From assembly GCA_007127425.1 (NCBI GenBank), contig SKZJ01000188.1, positions 1 through 6,312 of the forward strand: a stretch of DNA of 6,312 nt, given 5' to 3'. The position numbers were made by a program, and so were the translations under genes. How positions within the stretch are numbered: the stretch's first letter is position 1; the number at the start of each line of letters is the position of its first letter. Positions 4,649 to 6,312 of this stretch are shown here, piece by piece. The notes beneath the pieces are model-generated. The model was not told where the DNA came from, searched no databases, and saw only the letters and a list, made by a program, of their open reading frames with translations. Source of the stretch: Wenzhouxiangella sp. Lineage in GTDB: Bacteria > Pseudomonadota > Gammaproteobacteria > Xanthomonadales > Wenzhouxiangellaceae.

Positions 4649-5644
4649 ATGTTGCAACGTGCACTGATTGTTCTCGCCCTGCTGCCAGGTGCGCTCATGG
4701 CTGATGCCCCCATCGCCATCGCCATTCACGGCGGCGCCGGCACCATCGAACGCGGCCAGATGACCGAGGAACGCGAGCAGGCCATACGCGACGCGCTCGA
4801 GCGCGCAGTGCGCGAGGGTCACGGCATCCTGGTCGAGGGCGGCAACAGCATGGATGCGGTCACTGCCGCGGTCAATGTGCTGGAAGATGCACCCGAGTTC
4901 AACGCCGGGCGAGGCGCCGTGCTGACCAACGCCGAGACCGTGGAAATGGACGCCTCCATCATGGACGGCGCCACGCTTGATGCCGGTGCGGTCGCCGGTG
5001 TGCGCGGCATTCGCCACCCCATCCTGGCCGCACGCAAGGTCATGCATGAATCGCCCCACGTGATGCTGATCAGCGAAGGGGCCGAGGAGTTCGCACGCGG
5101 CCACGGCATCGAATTCAAGGACGATGACTGGTTCATCACCGACTTCCGCCTGCAGCAACTGCGCGACATTCAGGCACGCGAATCCGACGAGGGCCAGGCC
5201 AGCACGCAACTGTCCGAGGACTGGTTCTCCACCGTCGGTGCTGTTGCCGTCGACGTCGATGGCAACCTGGCTGCAGCCACCTCCACCGGCGGCATGAGCA
5301 ATAAGCGCTGGGGCCGGGTGGGCGACTCGCCCATCATCGGTGCCGGCACCTACGCCGATAACCGCTCCTGCGCAGTCAGCGCCACCGGCCACGGTGAGTT
5401 CTTCATCCGCCACGTGGTCGCCTACGACATCTGTGCCCGCATGAGCCATGCCGGCCTGAGCCTGGCCGAGGCCGCCGACACCGTGGTCAACCAGGTACTG
5501 GTCGAGGCCGGCGGCGACGGCGGCGTCATCGCCATCGATGCGAAAGGCAACGTCGCCATGCCGTTCAACACCGCCGGCATGTACCGCGCCGCCATCCGCA
5601 CCGACGGCTCGGTCGAGATCAGCATCTACCGCGACGACGATTGA
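4649..5644 (+). CDS. Isoaspartyl peptidase / L-asparaginase, Ntn-hydrolase type (EcAIII/IaaA family), with signal peptide
   Basis: A 331-residue member of the plant-type asparaginase family. These are made as inactive precursors that cut themselves before a threonine, which becomes the nucleophile; they hydrolyse isoaspartyl dipeptides and asparagine. Seen here: signal peptide MLQRALIVLALLPGALMA (1-18), IAIHGGAGTI (24-33), FNAGRGAVLT (84-93), the cleavage site S-TVGAVAVD with nucleophile Thr195, TSTGG (211-215), GRVGDSPIIGAGTYA with Arg223 and Asp226, SATGHGEFFIR (Thr246), and GGDGGVIAIDAKGNVAMPFNTAGMYRA near the end. These match EcAIII Thr179, Thr197, Arg207, Asp210 and Thr230. The residue before the nucleophile is Ser rather than the common Gly. 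The signal peptide implies a periplasmic enzyme. An ATG at 4643 is an alternative start. The AlaX gene follows after 36 bp, probably co-transcribed. Confidence 0.95.
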   Translation: MLQRALIVLALLPGALMADAPIAIAIHGGAGTIERGQMTEEREQAIRDALERAVREGHGILVEGGNSMDAVTAAVNVLEDAPEFNAGRGAVLTNAETVEMDASIMDGATLDAGAVAGVRGIRHPILAARKVMHESPHVMLISEGAEEFARGHGIEFKDDDWFITDFRLQQLRDIQARESDEGQASTQLSEDWFSTVGAVAVDVDGNLAAATSTGGMSNKRWGRVGDSPIIGAGTYADNRSCAVSATGHGEFFIRHVVAYDICARMSHAGLSLAEAADTVVNQVLVEAGGDGGVIAIDAKGNVAMPFNTAGMYRAAIRTDGSVEISIYRDDD

Positions 5645-5680
5645 CCACGGACCAGGCGCAAACAGCGGAGTCGACCTGCC

Positions 5681-6312
5681 ATGACCGACACACTGTTCAG
5701 GGATGATGCCTATCGCAGCGAATGCACGGCCCGGGTCGAAGCGGTGACCGAGCACGGCGTGATCCTCGACGCCACCGTTTTCTATCCGCAAGGTGGCGGA
5801 CAACCCGGCGATACGGGCACCCTGCGCTGGGACGGCGGCGAGGCCGAGGTCATCGACACCCGCCACGGGCACGATGACACGATCGTCCACGTGCTGGCCG
5901 AAGGTAGTGAGAGACCGAACAGGGGCGCGGAAGTGACCGCCACAATCGATTTCGAGCGCCGCCACCGCCTGATGCGCATGCACACCTGCCTTCACCTGCT
6001 CTCCGCCGTGCTGCCCTACCCGGTCACCGGCGGCCAGGTATCTGACGGCAGCGGCCGCCTGGACTTCGACCTGCCCGATGCCCCCGAAAAGGCGGAGGTC
6101 GAGAAAGCCCTCAATGCATTGATCGAAGCCGACCATGCCGTCGGCTCACGCTGGATCGACGAGGCCGAACTCGAAGCCAGGCCCGAACTGGTCAAGACCC
6201 TGTCGGTCCAGCCGCCGAAAGGCGCCGGTCGCATTCGCCTGATCGACATTCCCGGCGTCGACCTGCAACCCTGCGGCGGCACCCACGTCGAGCGCACCGG
6301 CGAGATCGGCCC
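5681..6312 (+). CDS. AlaX-type alanyl-tRNA editing protein (cut by the right edge)
   Basis: 210 complete codons are present with no stop before the window end; by family length perhaps 20-30 residues are missing. The product is a free-standing version of the editing domain of alanyl-tRNA synthetase, which hydrolyses Ser (and Gly) wrongly attached to tRNA-Ala. Visible: the N-terminal barrel with the glycine-rich motif FYPQGGGQPGDTG (34-46), then the zinc site His101-x3-His105 (MHTCLHLL), GGQVSDGSGRLDFDLP (117-132), and Cys198-x3-His202 (QPCGGTHVERTGEIG). All four zinc ligands are intact. Having the glycine-rich barrel places it with the medium-size AlaX-M group rather than AlaX-S. GGAG at 5667-5670 stands 10 nt before the ATG. 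The gap to the asparaginase gene is 36 bp with no terminator seen. Confidence 0.93.
   Translation, partial: MTDTLFRDDAYRSECTARVEAVTEHGVILDATVFYPQGGGQPGDTGTLRWDGGEAEVIDTRHGHDDTIVHVLAEGSERPNRGAEVTATIDFERRHRLMRMHTCLHLLSAVLPYPVTGGQVSDGSGRLDFDLPDAPEKAEVEKALNALIEADHAVGSRWIDEAELEARPELVKTLSVQPPKGAGRIRLIDIPGVDLQPCGGTHVERTGEIG

Noticed and set aside
4616..6136. A 506-codon open frame on the minus strand across the asparaginase and AlaX genes
   Set aside because: It is antisense to two genes with complete catalytic motifs, has a low-complexity Gly/Ala/Val/His-rich product with no recognisable domain, and is expected from codon bias in GC-rich DNA.

Overview
This is a GC-rich, gene-dense stretch of chromosome from a Gram-negative bacterium. 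The domain types point to a gammaproteobacterium: a DegQ-type periplasmic protease, a YecN-like MAPEG membrane protein, and an E. coli EcAIII-type isoaspartyl peptidase carrying a signal peptide. This placement is inferred from protein resemblance only. I see no transposase, integrase, tRNA, rRNA, CRISPR array or phage gene, so the window reads as ordinary core or near-core chromosome.

Layout from left to right. The 5' part of a DegQ/DegP-like protease gene runs leftward off the window (368 to 1). A 171-bp divergent spacer (369-539) holds a heat-shock (sigma-32) promoter look-alike facing the protease, a sigma-70-like candidate facing right, a 9-bp inverted repeat and a GC hairpin. Two rightward nuclease genes follow: a small HNH endonuclease (540-1154) and a free-standing PolA-type 5'-3' exonuclease/flap nuclease (1224-2156). 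The exonuclease meets a leftward gene for a secreted helical plus beta-propeller protein (3523-2150), overlapping it tail to tail by 7 bp. A divergent spacer with a pair of 10-bp direct repeats leads to a rightward ADP-ribose-type Nudix hydrolase (3634-4194). Its tail overlaps the end of a leftward MAPEG gene (4554-4144) by 51 bp. A short divergent spacer (4555-4648) then leads to a secreted isoaspartyl peptidase/L-asparaginase (4649-5644) and, 36 bp further on and probably in the same transcript, an AlaX-type tRNA editing protein (5681 onward) cut by the window end.

Several products are housekeeping or damage-control enzymes: an envelope protease, a flap nuclease, a Nudix hydrolase, an isoaspartyl peptidase and a mischarged-tRNA deacylase. 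They do not form one evident pathway. The genes alternate in strand and form at most two short co-directional pairs (HNH + exonuclease; asparaginase + AlaX). I did not find a convincing undescribed multi-gene system. The points most worth a second look are the possible sigma-32 promoter, the two nucleases side by side, the uncharacterised secreted propeller protein, the 51-bp convergent coding overlap and the repeated element in the Nudix leader.
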